A DNA stretch of 64,000 bases from a virus. The stretch lies in IMG/VR virus record IMGVR_UViG_3300036398_001591, positions 1 through 64,000 of that record. The stretch is one strand, 5' to 3'. Below are positions 8,552-15,784 of this stretch, one piece after another. Under the pieces are notes generated by a model, which worked only from the letters and a program-made list of their open reading frames with translations, did no database searches and had not been told where the DNA came from. A program made the translations under genes and the position numbers. The first letter of the stretch is position 1; the number at the start of each line of letters is the position of its first letter.

Positions 8552-9536
8552 TTGCTATGGTGGTATCGGTAAGGTAACTGAAGAAAAAGGTAATGCTGAG
8601 ATAGTTAGACAGAAATCAAAGTTAGGAGCCAAGATAAATTCTGGCATTGAATCGAATGATATTGTTCAAACTGTCAATGGTGTTGTTGGCATAACCTTTG
8701 AAGATGACACAAAGGTTCGGGTAACAGAACATTCAAAATTGGTTATTGACGATTTTGTTTATGACCCCAAATCTAAAGGTGCCGGAAAATTAGCAATGAA
8801 AGTTGCTCTCGGCACTGTTCGTTATGCCTCCGGTAGTATAGCAAAAGATAACGTTAAGAACGTAGCAATCAATACTCCGACCGCAACAATTGCGGTTCGT
8901 GGAACGGCATTCACTATGACGGTGGATGAAATTGGACAATCATTGATTGTATTATTACCAAACGTTGATGGTTCAGTTGGTGAAATTGAAGTTCGTACAT
9001 CAATGGGTTCAGTTGTATTAAATCAGGCATTTCAGGCCACGGTAACAACAGGTGCTGAAATCAAACCATTGAAACCGACACTACTCAATTTAAGTGAATC
9101 TGCAATCGATAATATGTTGATTGTTAAACCACCAAAAGAAATACTTAAACAGATGATTGAGGAAAACTCAAAAACATTTGATGCTCTTGCATTTAACGAA
9201 CTTGATAGAAATGCACTTGACATTAAAGTGTTTGTTGATGCATTAAAATATGATGAACTAAACATCAATGAACTAGATACAAATTATCTCACAAATGCAT
9301 TAGACACTCTTACAATGAATGCCTTTCAGGTGGGTTATAATGCATTAACACAATTATATGTCTTTGACCGAAATAGTTATTGGCAACTCAATCGTCATAT
9401 ACGTCAAGATTTTACCATGCTGATAAATAAAGATCAGGGCTATGATATCACTCTAATCCAAGACGGTACTACATTGTTTATTAAAAATATGGATAATACA
9501 ACAAACAAAACAATTATCAAACAAGGTTTAAAATGA
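8508..9536 (+). CDS. Secreted FecR-domain protein
   Basis: 342 residues. Signal peptide MLQVLALLLLLFSINCYGG; a FecR domain spans about residues 20-165, with GKVTEEKGNAEIVRQ, IVQTVNGVVGITFEDDTKV and the hallmark AINTPTATIAVRGTAFTM. The remaining 170 residues are Asn/Asp/Leu-rich (e.g. AFNELDRNALDIKVF) with no known fold recognised. The start lies inside the curlin gene and the stop overlaps the cyclase start (ATGA). In proteobacteria, periplasmic FecR-domain proteins are often encoded next to CHASE2 cyclases, as here. Confidence 0.85.
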   Translation: MLQVLALLLLLFSINCYGGIGKVTEEKGNAEIVRQKSKLGAKINSGIESNDIVQTVNGVVGITFEDDTKVRVTEHSKLVIDDFVYDPKSKGAGKLAMKVALGTVRYASGSIAKDNVKNVAINTPTATIAVRGTAFTMTVDEIGQSLIVLLPNVDGSVGEIEVRTSMGSVVLNQAFQATVTTGAEIKPLKPTLLNLSESAIDNMLIVKPPKEILKQMIEENSKTFDALAFNELDRNALDIKVFVDALKYDELNINELDTNYLTNALDTLTMNAFQVGYNALTQLYVFDRNSYWQLNRHIRQDFTMLINKDQGYDITLIQDGTTLFIKNMDNTTNKTIIKQGLK

Positions 9537-11593
9537 AAAAAATATTATTGTCACCGTGGACAGCCATCATTACCTTGTTGTTTTTTGTTTGTATTCGTTT
9601 TTATGATTCACCATTCATTGAGTCCGTTAGACTCAGATATTTTGACACTCTAATAACTTCAAAAGAAACCACTGTGTCCCAACAAGTCCACGTGGTAAAT
9701 ATAGATGACGAAACTATTCGACAAAAAGGACAATTTCCTTTCCCACGTGGAGAATATGCCTCCATTATTGATACTCTGTATAGGCATGGTGCTGGGTTGG
9801 TTGTTTTTAATATCTTCATGCCTGATGGTGATAGGTTTGGTCAAGATTCTAAACTTGCTTTCACACTAAAACAAAATCCTGTAGTATTTCCACATACAGC
9901 AACTAATGAGGATGTTCCAAAATCTATTGCTTTTCGTCCTGGTGTTTCAGTCATAGGTGAAGGTGATCCAGGAATTCATTATAAAAATGTACAACCGAAT
10001 GTGAGGTCCGTAAATGAAAATGCCTCTGGTATTGGTATTGTTAATACTATTCCCGAAATCGATGGTGTGGTCCGCAGAGTTCCAATGGTCGTTAGTGCAG
10101 ACGCAAAACTCTACCCAAGCATCTCCCTCGAAACCCTCAGAGTTGCATCAGGTGACCCCTCTTTCCAGGTTAAGGTTGTCGATGGAGCAATTGAAGCTGT
10201 CCGAATTCCACAGTTTGGAAAAATTCCAACAGATAACCTCGGTAGAATCTGGGTGGATTGGTCTTCAAGACCAACCGAACACTCCCTTGCTAAGTTGCCA
10301 GAGGACTTCAAAGGTGGAATCGTTATTGTCGGTCTTACCGCAAGGGGACTCAACAATCCCGTTGCAACTGGTAGAGGAGAAGTTTATCCGCACTACCTGC
10401 AAGCCTCTGTACTAGACACGGCTATTGCTGGTACAAACATCAATCGTCCAGATTGGGCTGATGGTGCTGAAATCTTAGCAATTGCTGGCGCTGGTATACT
10501 CTTACTCATACTCACACGATGGACTTATGTTGGTCTTGCATCAATACTTGTACTCACACTTGGTGCCATTTTTGGTTCGCAGTATGTGTATGCACAGAAT
10601 GCTTGGCTCTTTGACATTACAGCATTCGTAACTGCAATCATTCTTGTTGGTCTACATGCATATGGTGTTAAGTTTGTCTCCGAGTTTTTGCAGAAAATGC
10701 AAATCAAGAAACAATTTGGAACATATCTTTCACCAGCTTTGGTTGAAAAACTTCAAAAAAATCCAGAACTACTACAACTTGGTGGTGAATCACGTGAACT
10801 ATCGATCATGTTCACTGACGTTCGTGGCTTCACTTCAATCTCTGAACACTATGGTAAAGATGTACAAGGTTTGACCAAAATTATGAACCGATACATGACA
10901 GCAATGACAGCAAAGATACTTGAAAATAATGGAACTTTGGATAAGTACATCGGAGATGCACAGATGGCATTTTGGAATGCACCTTTGGATGAACCAAATC
11001 ATGCAAAGCTGGCGGTCAAAACTGGACTGGAAATGATGGGTAGTCTAGATGCGTTCAATAAAGAAGTTACGGCTGAAGGTGTTCCTCCATTTGGCATGGG
11101 TCTTGGTATCAATACTGATACTGTCGTGGTTGGAAATATGGGGAGCAATATGCGTTTTGATTATACTTGTCTCGGTGATGGCGTCAATCTTGCCGCAAGA
11201 CTAGAAGGTCAGAGTAAACCTTATGGTGTGAAGATTGTTATTGGTGCGAATACCAATAAACAGGTTGAAGATGAATATGCAACACTAGAACTTGATTGCA
11301 TTGCCGTCAAAGGAAAGAAAGAGGGTATACATGTCTACACCGTCCTAGGTAGACACGATTGGTGGATGGAGAATTCAGCGTATGTTGTCAATACTCAACA
11401 ACATGAGAAGATGTTGGAACTCTACAGGATGCAGAAGTTTGATGTAGCTATCAAATTCTGCCAAGACCTAAAAGGTTCATTCCTCGGTGAAATGGACCAC
11501 TACTACGAACTTTGGATTGAACGTTGTGAAGAAATGAAGGCAAAGGACTTGCCTAAAGATTGGGACGGAGTTTACCGTGCAACAAGCAAGTAA
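9533..11593 (+). CDS. CHASE2-domain adenylate/guanylate cyclase (class III)
   Basis: 686 residues. N-terminal membrane anchor (9-20), periplasmic CHASE2 sensor (about 25-300; VVNIDDETIRQKGQFPFPR, then VVFNIFMPDGDRFGQD), three membrane helices (about 305-385), then a class III cyclase domain (about 425-610): metal-binding Asp in SIMFTDVRGFTSISEHYG, DKYIGDAQMAFWNAP with the second Asp, and LGDGVNLAARLEG with the catalytic Asn and Arg. It appears intact and probably active. Last gene of the plus block. In bacteria such proteins turn periplasmic signals into cAMP or cGMP; in a phage it could change host second-messenger levels. Confidence 0.93.
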   Translation: MKKILLSPWTAIITLLFFVCIRFYDSPFIESVRLRYFDTLITSKETTVSQQVHVVNIDDETIRQKGQFPFPRGEYASIIDTLYRHGAGLVVFNIFMPDGDRFGQDSKLAFTLKQNPVVFPHTATNEDVPKSIAFRPGVSVIGEGDPGIHYKNVQPNVRSVNENASGIGIVNTIPEIDGVVRRVPMVVSADAKLYPSISLETLRVASGDPSFQVKVVDGAIEAVRIPQFGKIPTDNLGRIWVDWSSRPTEHSLAKLPEDFKGGIVIVGLTARGLNNPVATGRGEVYPHYLQASVLDTAIAGTNINRPDWADGAEILAIAGAGILLLILTRWTYVGLASILVLTLGAIFGSQYVYAQNAWLFDITAFVTAIILVGLHAYGVKFVSEFLQKMQIKKQFGTYLSPALVEKLQKNPELLQLGGESRELSIMFTDVRGFTSISEHYGKDVQGLTKIMNRYMTAMTAKILENNGTLDKYIGDAQMAFWNAPLDEPNHAKLAVKTGLEMMGSLDAFNKEVTAEGVPPFGMGLGINTDTVVVGNMGSNMRFDYTCLGDGVNLAARLEGQSKPYGVKIVIGANTNKQVEDEYATLELDCIAVKGKKEGIHVYTVLGRHDWWMENSAYVVNTQQHEKMLELYRMQKFDVAIKFCQDLKGSFLGEMDHYYELWIERCEEMKAKDLPKDWDGVYRATSK

Positions 11594-11594
11594 T

Positions 11595-11670
11595 TGGTGC
11601 TCCGACTAGGAATTGAACCTAGACTCAATGAATTATGAGTTCACTGCTTTACCATTAAGCTATCGGAGCA
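11595..11670 (-). tRNA. tRNA-Met(CAT)
   Basis: Full cloverleaf: acceptor TGCTCCG/CGGAGCA, anticodon loop CTCATAA, T-loop TTCAATT, encoded CCA. One of three CAT tRNAs; it could also be a lysidine-modified tRNA-Ile. Confidence 0.9.
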
Positions 11671-11672
11671 TT

Positions 11673-11760
11673 TGGTGCGGGAAGAGGGATTCGAACCCTC
11701 ACGCTTTTTAAATTGCGGCGGGTTTTAAGCCCGCTGTGTCTACCATTCCACCATACCCGC
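11673..11760 (-). tRNA. tRNA-Leu(TAA)
   Basis: 88 nt, class II with a long variable arm (CGC...GCG), anticodon loop CTTAAAA, T-loop TTCGAAT, CCA encoded. The 5' end is two bases from the inverted repeat at 11762. Confidence 0.93.
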
Positions 11761-11761
11761 A

Positions 11762-11860
11762 TGTCCATTTTGAAACACACTATTTGCAAATATCCCCCCG
11801 CCTAGAACAGGTTTTAGGACCCATCCACCATGGTTGGGCAAATGTATTTCAAAATGGACA
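11762..11860 (-). ncRNA. Structured RNA candidate closed by a 14-bp inverted repeat
   Basis: Perfect arms TGTCCATTTTGAAA (11762-11775) and TTTCAAAATGGACA (11847-11860) enclose a second stem ATTTGC/GCAAAT (11782-11787 with 11838-11843) and two short hairpins (CCCA...TGGG and CCTA...TAGG on the minus strand). The whole could fold as a branched, tRNA-sized RNA. No ORF fits. It lies between the Ro60-like gene and tRNA-Leu. Folding is by eye; function unknown. Confidence 0.55.
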
Positions 11861-11873
11861 CCTTTCGGTGTCC
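11856..11873 (-). terminator. GAAA-tetraloop hairpin after the Ro60-like gene
   Basis: GGACACC-GAAA-GGTGTCC, 7 bp, lies 7 bases past the stop codon and is followed by ATTTTG. The U-tract is short, so it may be a processing or stability hairpin and not a strong terminator. Its 3' arm shares bases with the inverted repeat at 11847-11860, so the two folds compete. Confidence 0.6.
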
Positions 11874-11879
11874 ACGCCA

Positions 11880-13319
11880 TTACAGCACTTTGTAACGGTC
11901 ATCCATGATGGTTTTAAGCATCACAGTTTCTGGTGTAAAAGTATCTAGGTCACCAGCAAGGAGTGGCTTAACCACGGCTGGAGAGAAACCAGACACCAGT
12001 GCTGTACCAGACTTGTCAAACTTCACTGGCGAGTTGCCATATGAAGCATTCAAGTTCCAGAACACAACCTTTGGCAAGGTGTATCCTGCGGCTTCGTACT
12101 TTCGTGCGATCATTTGGATAGCAGAATCATCGTGGTTCACACATTGATTGAACTGCATATCTGACAGAATCAATACCATTTCTGGCATTTCATTCTGTGG
12201 AACACCGGCACCTACTGCGGTAGCAAGGATTTTTGCAAATGCCTTGCTCAAGTCAGTGCTCATAGCCCAGTTAGACTTGACCATTCGATCAATCTTTTGG
12301 TTGATGTTACCTTTCAGGTGCAACAACTCTGGGTTAGTTGAGAAGGTCAAGAATGTATCCTTGAACTTACCAGTATTCTTGTCTGCAAGATACAATCCCA
12401 AAGAGACTGCAACTTCCATACATGACAACTTGCTGTTTGAACCGTGTCCACCAGCTGGGCATGACATAGAACCAGAAACGTCTACCAGAGGTAGGATGTT
12501 TCCATCGCCAACGTAGTTTGGTAGTGCTTCCCATTGCTTTTGGATCAAGTCCAATTCAGTCTTGTCAAACTTCACTCCGTAGAAGTTGATACGACCCTTC
12601 AACACATCATATGGATACACAGCGCCAGCGTTGACTTTTACTTCAACGGTGCGATCTTTTGGATCCTTCATCAACTCAGCAACATACTTACCATATTCTG
12701 GTGTGTTACGGTTGAAAGCCTTCTTGTAACGGGAAGCCGCTACGGAAGGAACATGTGAGAAGTTAATGGAATCCCAGTCCTTTGCACACATGTTTGTTTC
12801 AACAACTTTGGTCATTTCAACCAAAGACTTACGGTAGAACTTTGGTGACATTCCGAAGAATGTACGGATTTCTGCCGCAAGTGGACCTTGGCGAGGTGTC
12901 CACTTAGCCGCCAAACCATTCTTTTCACGGAGTGCGTTACCAAGAATAGTGTATGCGGCTTCTTTCAGTGCTTTGGTCTTGAAGACAAACAAATCATCCC
13001 AACGACCCAATTCTGGCACTTTAGCCAACAGAGCCTTAGCGGCTTCTGTATCAGTGTTTTCCAGATACACTAGGATATCACGGAACAACTGGCGTTCACC
13101 AGCACCGCCACGTGCGTCACGTAGCCATGCGGCAACTCGTAGAGCCAATTCACGGTTCTCTGCCAAGGCGGCCGCAAATGCAGGCTTAATATCTTTTCCA
13201 CGGGATGCACCCGCATTGTAAAACAAATCAACCACCGCATTGGCGGTTGACTTGCGAGCCTTCATACCGTTTGTGGTACGGGCTTCTTGGTTCTTAACAG
13301 CTTCGACAAATGTTGACAT
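11880..13319 (-). CDS. Ro60-like RNA-binding protein (TROVE/DUF2828-type helical ring plus vWA)
   Basis: 479 residues. The N-terminal two thirds are helical repeats with VAAWLRDARGGAGERQLFR, LGRWDDLFVF and AAKWTPRQG, the signature layout of DUF2828 proteins, which share domain organisation with Ro60/TROVE. The C-terminal third is a von Willebrand A domain with an intact MIDAS motif (LVDVSGSMS). Ro60 binds Y RNAs and misfolded RNAs. The ATG at 13319 is chosen for its AAGGAG site; the longer frame runs through element E1. Three structured tRNA-like elements lie directly upstream and are probably co-transcribed. Assignment to the Ro superfamily is good; the RNA ligand is inference. Confidence 0.82.
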   Translation of the reverse strand: MSTFVEAVKNQEARTTNGMKARKSTANAVVDLFYNAGASRGKDIKPAFAAALAENRELALRVAAWLRDARGGAGERQLFRDILVYLENTDTEAAKALLAKVPELGRWDDLFVFKTKALKEAAYTILGNALREKNGLAAKWTPRQGPLAAEIRTFFGMSPKFYRKSLVEMTKVVETNMCAKDWDSINFSHVPSVAASRYKKAFNRNTPEYGKYVAELMKDPKDRTVEVKVNAGAVYPYDVLKGRINFYGVKFDKTELDLIQKQWEALPNYVGDGNILPLVDVSGSMSCPAGGHGSNSKLSCMEVAVSLGLYLADKNTGKFKDTFLTFSTNPELLHLKGNINQKIDRMVKSNWAMSTDLSKAFAKILATAVGAGVPQNEMPEMVLILSDMQFNQCVNHDDSAIQMIARKYEAAGYTLPKVVFWNLNASYGNSPVKFDKSGTALVSGFSPAVVKPLLAGDLDTFTPETVMLKTIMDDRYKVL

Positions 13320-13338
13320 AATGAACTCCTTTTCAATC

Positions 13339-13462
13339 AACAGGTTAAACTTTTTGCGGACCATTGTGCTACCATTACACTAGACCCCTAAGGGAGCCGG
13401 AATCGAACCGGTCTTTCGGTTTTTCGTTGCATAAATTGTTTTGCGGAACTTAACCTAAAAAC
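13339..13462 (-). ncRNA. Structured element E1, permuted tRNA-like
   Basis: Ends pair as AGGTTAA/TTAACCT (13342-13348, 13450-13456). On the minus strand the order is: T-arm CCGG-TTCGATT-CCGG (13397-13411), a short closed acceptor-like hairpin (TCCC-TTA-GGGG), then a D-arm-like GTGTAATGGTAGCAC (13366-13380). The 3' half of a tRNA thus precedes its 5' half, and the RNA ends sit where the anticodon arm would be. It ends 20 bases before the Ro60-like start codon, so it is probably in its leader. The topology resembles that described for bacterial YrlA Y RNAs; homology is not shown. Confidence 0.65.
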
Positions 13463-13576
13463 AACAGAGTAGTTTGATTGCCACCGTGGCACATCATCCG
13501 AGTCTCTTTCGAGTTTTGGTGGATAATGCTGGAATCGAACCAGCTAGTTTTTGTTTTGCTGAACCTACTCTAAAAC
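13463..13576 (-). ncRNA. Structured element E2, permuted tRNA-like with acceptor stem and CCA
   Basis: Ends pair as AGAGTAG/CTACTCT (13466-13472, 13565-13571). Minus-strand order: T-arm GCTGG-TTCGATT-CCAGC (13528-13544), ATTATCC (13521-13527), A-CCA (13517-13520), a GAAA-loop hairpin (13500-13516), then GGATGAT (13493-13499), which pairs with ATTATCC to rebuild a 7-bp acceptor stem, then a D-arm-like TGCCACGGTGGCA. This is a circularly permuted tRNA layout opened at the anticodon stem. No anticodon can be read. Confidence 0.68.
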
Positions 13577-13586
13577 TTTCAAAAAT

Positions 13587-13758
13587 AACAGGATAGTTTT
13601 CTACTTTTTGATTACAGAGAGAAAATCGAAACTCTCCTTGCTTAGTATGTTTCAGTGTCAAACCTTCAACGCACTCGGTCAAGACTCCGTGCTCCAGTTT
13701 TCTACCACAGTGACTAAACGATCCAGTATTAGTGGGATGCTGTACCTATCCTAAAAAC
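13587..13758 (-). ncRNA. Structured element E3, promoter-proximal, with degenerate tRNA-like parts
   Basis: Ends pair as AGGATAG/CTATCCT (13590-13596, 13746-13752). Inside, on the minus strand, are hairpins ACTAA...TTAGT, GCACGG...GTGC, GTTT...AAAC and a T-loop-like GAGAG-TTTCGATTTT-CTCTC. Same flanks as the other copies (GTTTTTAG, then GTACAGC). It is the first element after the sigma70 promoter at 13780-13808. The longest copy; no clean tRNA can be drawn. Confidence 0.55.
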
Positions 13759-13779
13759 TTATATAATCTCCATATAAAG

Positions 13780-13808
13780 ATTATATCACGTTAAGTGTAA
13801 CTTGGCAA
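13780..13808 (-). promoter_or_regulatory. Sigma70-type promoter for elements E3-E2-E1 and the Ro60-like gene
   Basis: Minus strand TTGCCA - 17 bases - TATAAT. The predicted start is about 13773, roughly 15 bases before E3. A partial element-like sequence (GTTTTTAGGCAA...TTGCC) overlaps its -35 box. Confidence 0.8.
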
Positions 13809-13840
13809 GGCTTTTTTTGCATTGTTGCCTAAAAACAACA

Positions 13841-13918
13841 TGGTGCCTCAGGGGGGAGTCGAGCCCCCAAAATCCAGTGTTTGAGACTGGCACGTATACC
13901 AATTCCGTCACCGAGGCA
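13841..13918 (-). tRNA. tRNA-Leu(CAA)
   Basis: Anticodon stem-loop CCAGT-CTCAAAC-ACTGG, Leu-type D-arm, CCA encoded. The variable loop is short, which is atypical for class II Leu tRNAs; Leu(TAG) at 19408 shows the same feature. Confidence 0.88.
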
Positions 13919-13924
13919 TTTATA

Positions 13925-14692
13925 TCATTTTTTAATTGTCCGTTCCATCTTTTCCATATTAGCACAAGTGTATTTTTGGTAACTCGACAACATATGTTTA
14001 GGCATCGGAAAGTATTTGAACTGAGTTGTAGTATGTGCCAATTCATCAGCCACGGCAAGAAAACTTTTAGGTTTTCCAGTACCCACATTCCATATGCCTG
14101 ATTCCGATACATCTAGGAATTTTATGTGGGTATCAACAACTTGTTCAACGGGAACAAAATCTCTTAGATAATTTTCCGAACCCTCAAATAAATTTATTGT
14201 ATTATATTGTTTTATTTGTTGTGAAAATTTATGATAGGGACTAGCCTGTTCACCTTTATGATCTTCACCTTTTCCATACACATTGAAGTACCTAAATCCT
14301 TGTACTTTAATGTTCCATACTTTACTTTGTGTATATCTTTCAAACATATACTTCGACCATGCATATGGAGTTCTTGGATCAACAGGAGATTCTTCATTGA
14401 ATTCATTATTGAGTCCATACACAGATGCGGAAGACGAATACTGAAAATCTATATCGTATGTGTTGCAGGCTTCCAATAACCATGTTGAAAAATCATAATT
14501 CTGTCGCATGATTTTTTCCACATTACGTTCTTCGGTGGAGGAAATCGCACCAATGTGCATTACTACATCATAATTGAATCCTGGAAATTTTTCACCCCAT
14601 TCAAATCCATCAACCTGAAAACCCAATATTTTCAGTTTAGAATAAAGATTCGAACCAATAAAGCCACGATGGCCAGTTACAAGTATTTTCAT
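13925..14692 (-). CDS. NAD-dependent sugar epimerase, HldD-like (ADP-heptose 6-epimerase)
   Basis: 255 residues, extended SDR fold. Rossmann motif VTGHRGFIGSNL at the start, catalytic Ser/Tyr/Lys in YSSSASVYG and PYAWSKYMFE, then FRYFNVYGKGE. It sits downstream of a cupin gene, a PfkB-type sugar kinase and an adenylyltransferase, which are the remaining enzymes needed for ADP-heptose. That context supports an HldD role over UDP-glucose epimerase, although the fold alone cannot decide. Shorter than E. coli HldD (310) at the C-terminus. Product could feed the GT9-like gene at 59802. Confidence 0.78.
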   Translation of the reverse strand: MKILVTGHRGFIGSNLYSKLKILGFQVDGFEWGEKFPGFNYDVVMHIGAISSTEERNVEKIMRQNYDFSTWLLEACNTYDIDFQYSSSASVYGLNNEFNEESPVDPRTPYAWSKYMFERYTQSKVWNIKVQGFRYFNVYGKGEDHKGEQASPYHKFSQQIKQYNTINLFEGSENYLRDFVPVEQVVDTHIKFLDVSESGIWNVGTGKPKSFLAVADELAHTTTQFKYFPMPKHMLSSYQKYTCANMEKMERTIKK

Positions 14693-15045
14693 TTTTGTGA
14701 ATCACCGGGTAATACACGATAATTATCTTCAACACTATCTGGCGTACTAACCTCAATGATAGTGCCACCTTTAATACAAATTAATTGATGTGGTTCGAGA
14801 GGTTCATTTCTCCATACATTACCAGATCGTAATACAGTTTTCCTAATGCTGGCATCTTGTGTCATAATATAATTTACTTCAAATTCTCCACTTAGCACAT
14901 ACCAAGTTTCATCTTTTTGAGCATGGAAGTGCATACTGAATTTTGCACCTTCATTAAAGTGAAGTAACTTACCACAATACTTATCATTTGATGCCCAAAT
15001 TTCTTCTGAGCCCCAACCTTTTTCGACTTTACCTTGCAAACGCAT
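14689..15045 (-). CDS. Cupin-fold sugar isomerase-like protein
   Basis: 118 residues. Single cupin barrel with metal-site pattern FSMHFHAQKDETWYVLSGEF (H-x-H-x5-E) and a second motif, PHQLICIKGGTIIEVS. It resembles the C-terminal domain of type II mannose-6-phosphate isomerases and WbuC-like cupins. The ATGA-type overlaps with the kinase and epimerase genes make it part of the heptose cassette. Substrate not defined. Confidence 0.75.
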   Translation of the reverse strand: MRLQGKVEKGWGSEEIWASNDKYCGKLLHFNEGAKFSMHFHAQKDETWYVLSGEFEVNYIMTQDASIRKTVLRSGNVWRNEPLEPHQLICIKGGTIIEVSTPDSVEDNYRVLPGDSQK

Positions 15046-15784
15046 TTATTTCTCCAAGTGTAGGAGCATAGACTCCCGTATGTTGTACAGTAATCGATGC
15101 AGACTTAATTGCAAATTTGATACTGTTATCTATATTATTTGTTTGGAGGTAATCGTAAACGAAAGATGCGAGAAAAGTATCACCGGCACCACAAACGTCA
15201 ACAACATCAATAAGTGGTACATCATATTTTCTACCGTCCCACGTGACACCATTGGCACCCATAGTGACAATTAAATTTATTGGTAAACTTTTTGCATTAG
15301 CATATTCAATAGAATTTATTTTAACAATAGCACCATTGAAACGTGACAAATCAGTTTTTTTTGTATCAACGAAAACAGGAATTCCTGTGTCGATCATTTC
15401 TTCAATCAATTCATATGAAACGGTACCTTTGTTGTAGTCACTGATTACGATTGCATCATAAGATGGTGGAATTGCAGTTTCAAATGTGATAGGTTCAGAC
15501 ACCATATCATCATCGATTCTCAATAGGTGTTGACCACTTTTCTTATCAATGATGCGAATTTTCTTTGAGGTAAGATTGTGCAAATATTGCACATTGCATC
15601 CGAGATTAATCAGATTGCGATAAACGTTGCCTGCCATACCGGGAAGACATTTTTCTTCCAGTATTTTGAAAATTGGCACAGGTGCTTCTGGACTCAAACG
15701 ATCCACTAACCCATATTGATATACATCTAAACAATCATCACCGATTAATAATATGTTGAATTTTTTTGGTTGTTGACCACTCAT
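15029..15784 (-). CDS. PfkB-family sugar kinase, HldE kinase-domain-like
   Basis: 251 residues. The N-terminal strand KKFNILLIGDDCLDVYQYG matches the RfaE/HldE start, and DVCGAGDTFLASFVYDYL is the PfkB signature with the catalytic Asp of GAGD. In E. coli HldE the kinase and adenylyltransferase are fused; here they are separate overlapping genes. A start at 15784 is chosen to fit the family; an upstream ATG (15796) is possible and neither has a clear ribosome site. Expected to phosphorylate heptose 7-phosphate at C1. Confidence 0.82.
   Translation of the reverse strand: MSGQQPKKFNILLIGDDCLDVYQYGLVDRLSPEAPVPIFKILEEKCLPGMAGNVYRNLINLGCNVQYLHNLTSKKIRIIDKKSGQHLLRIDDDMVSEPITFETAIPPSYDAIVISDYNKGTVSYELIEEMIDTGIPVFVDTKKTDLSRFNGAIVKINSIEYANAKSLPINLIVTMGANGVTWDGRKYDVPLIDVVDVCGAGDTFLASFVYDYLQTNNIDNSIKFAIKSASITVQHTGVYAPTLGEINAFAR

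Noticed and set aside
5740-11600. The plus-strand curli-like block as an assembly chimera with a bacterial contig.
   Set aside because: Both borders are tight (about 60 bases to the oxygenase gene, 2 bases to tRNA-Met), it includes phage-like holin paralogues, and base composition looks like that of the flanks; read mapping is still needed to be sure.
11762-11860. The branched element as a normal tRNA.
   Set aside because: No T-loop TTCGA-type sequence, no CCA and no anticodon loop fit.
13339-13758. E1-E3 as a split or permuted tmRNA.
   Set aside because: No tag-encoding frame and no tmRNA hallmark at the 5' acceptor/D-like region was found; tRNA-mimic fits better.
13494-14112. Minus-strand frames at 13494-13682 and 13786-14112.
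   Set aside because: They run through tRNA-Leu(CAA), promoter and structured elements or the epimerase gene in another frame and have no ribosome site.
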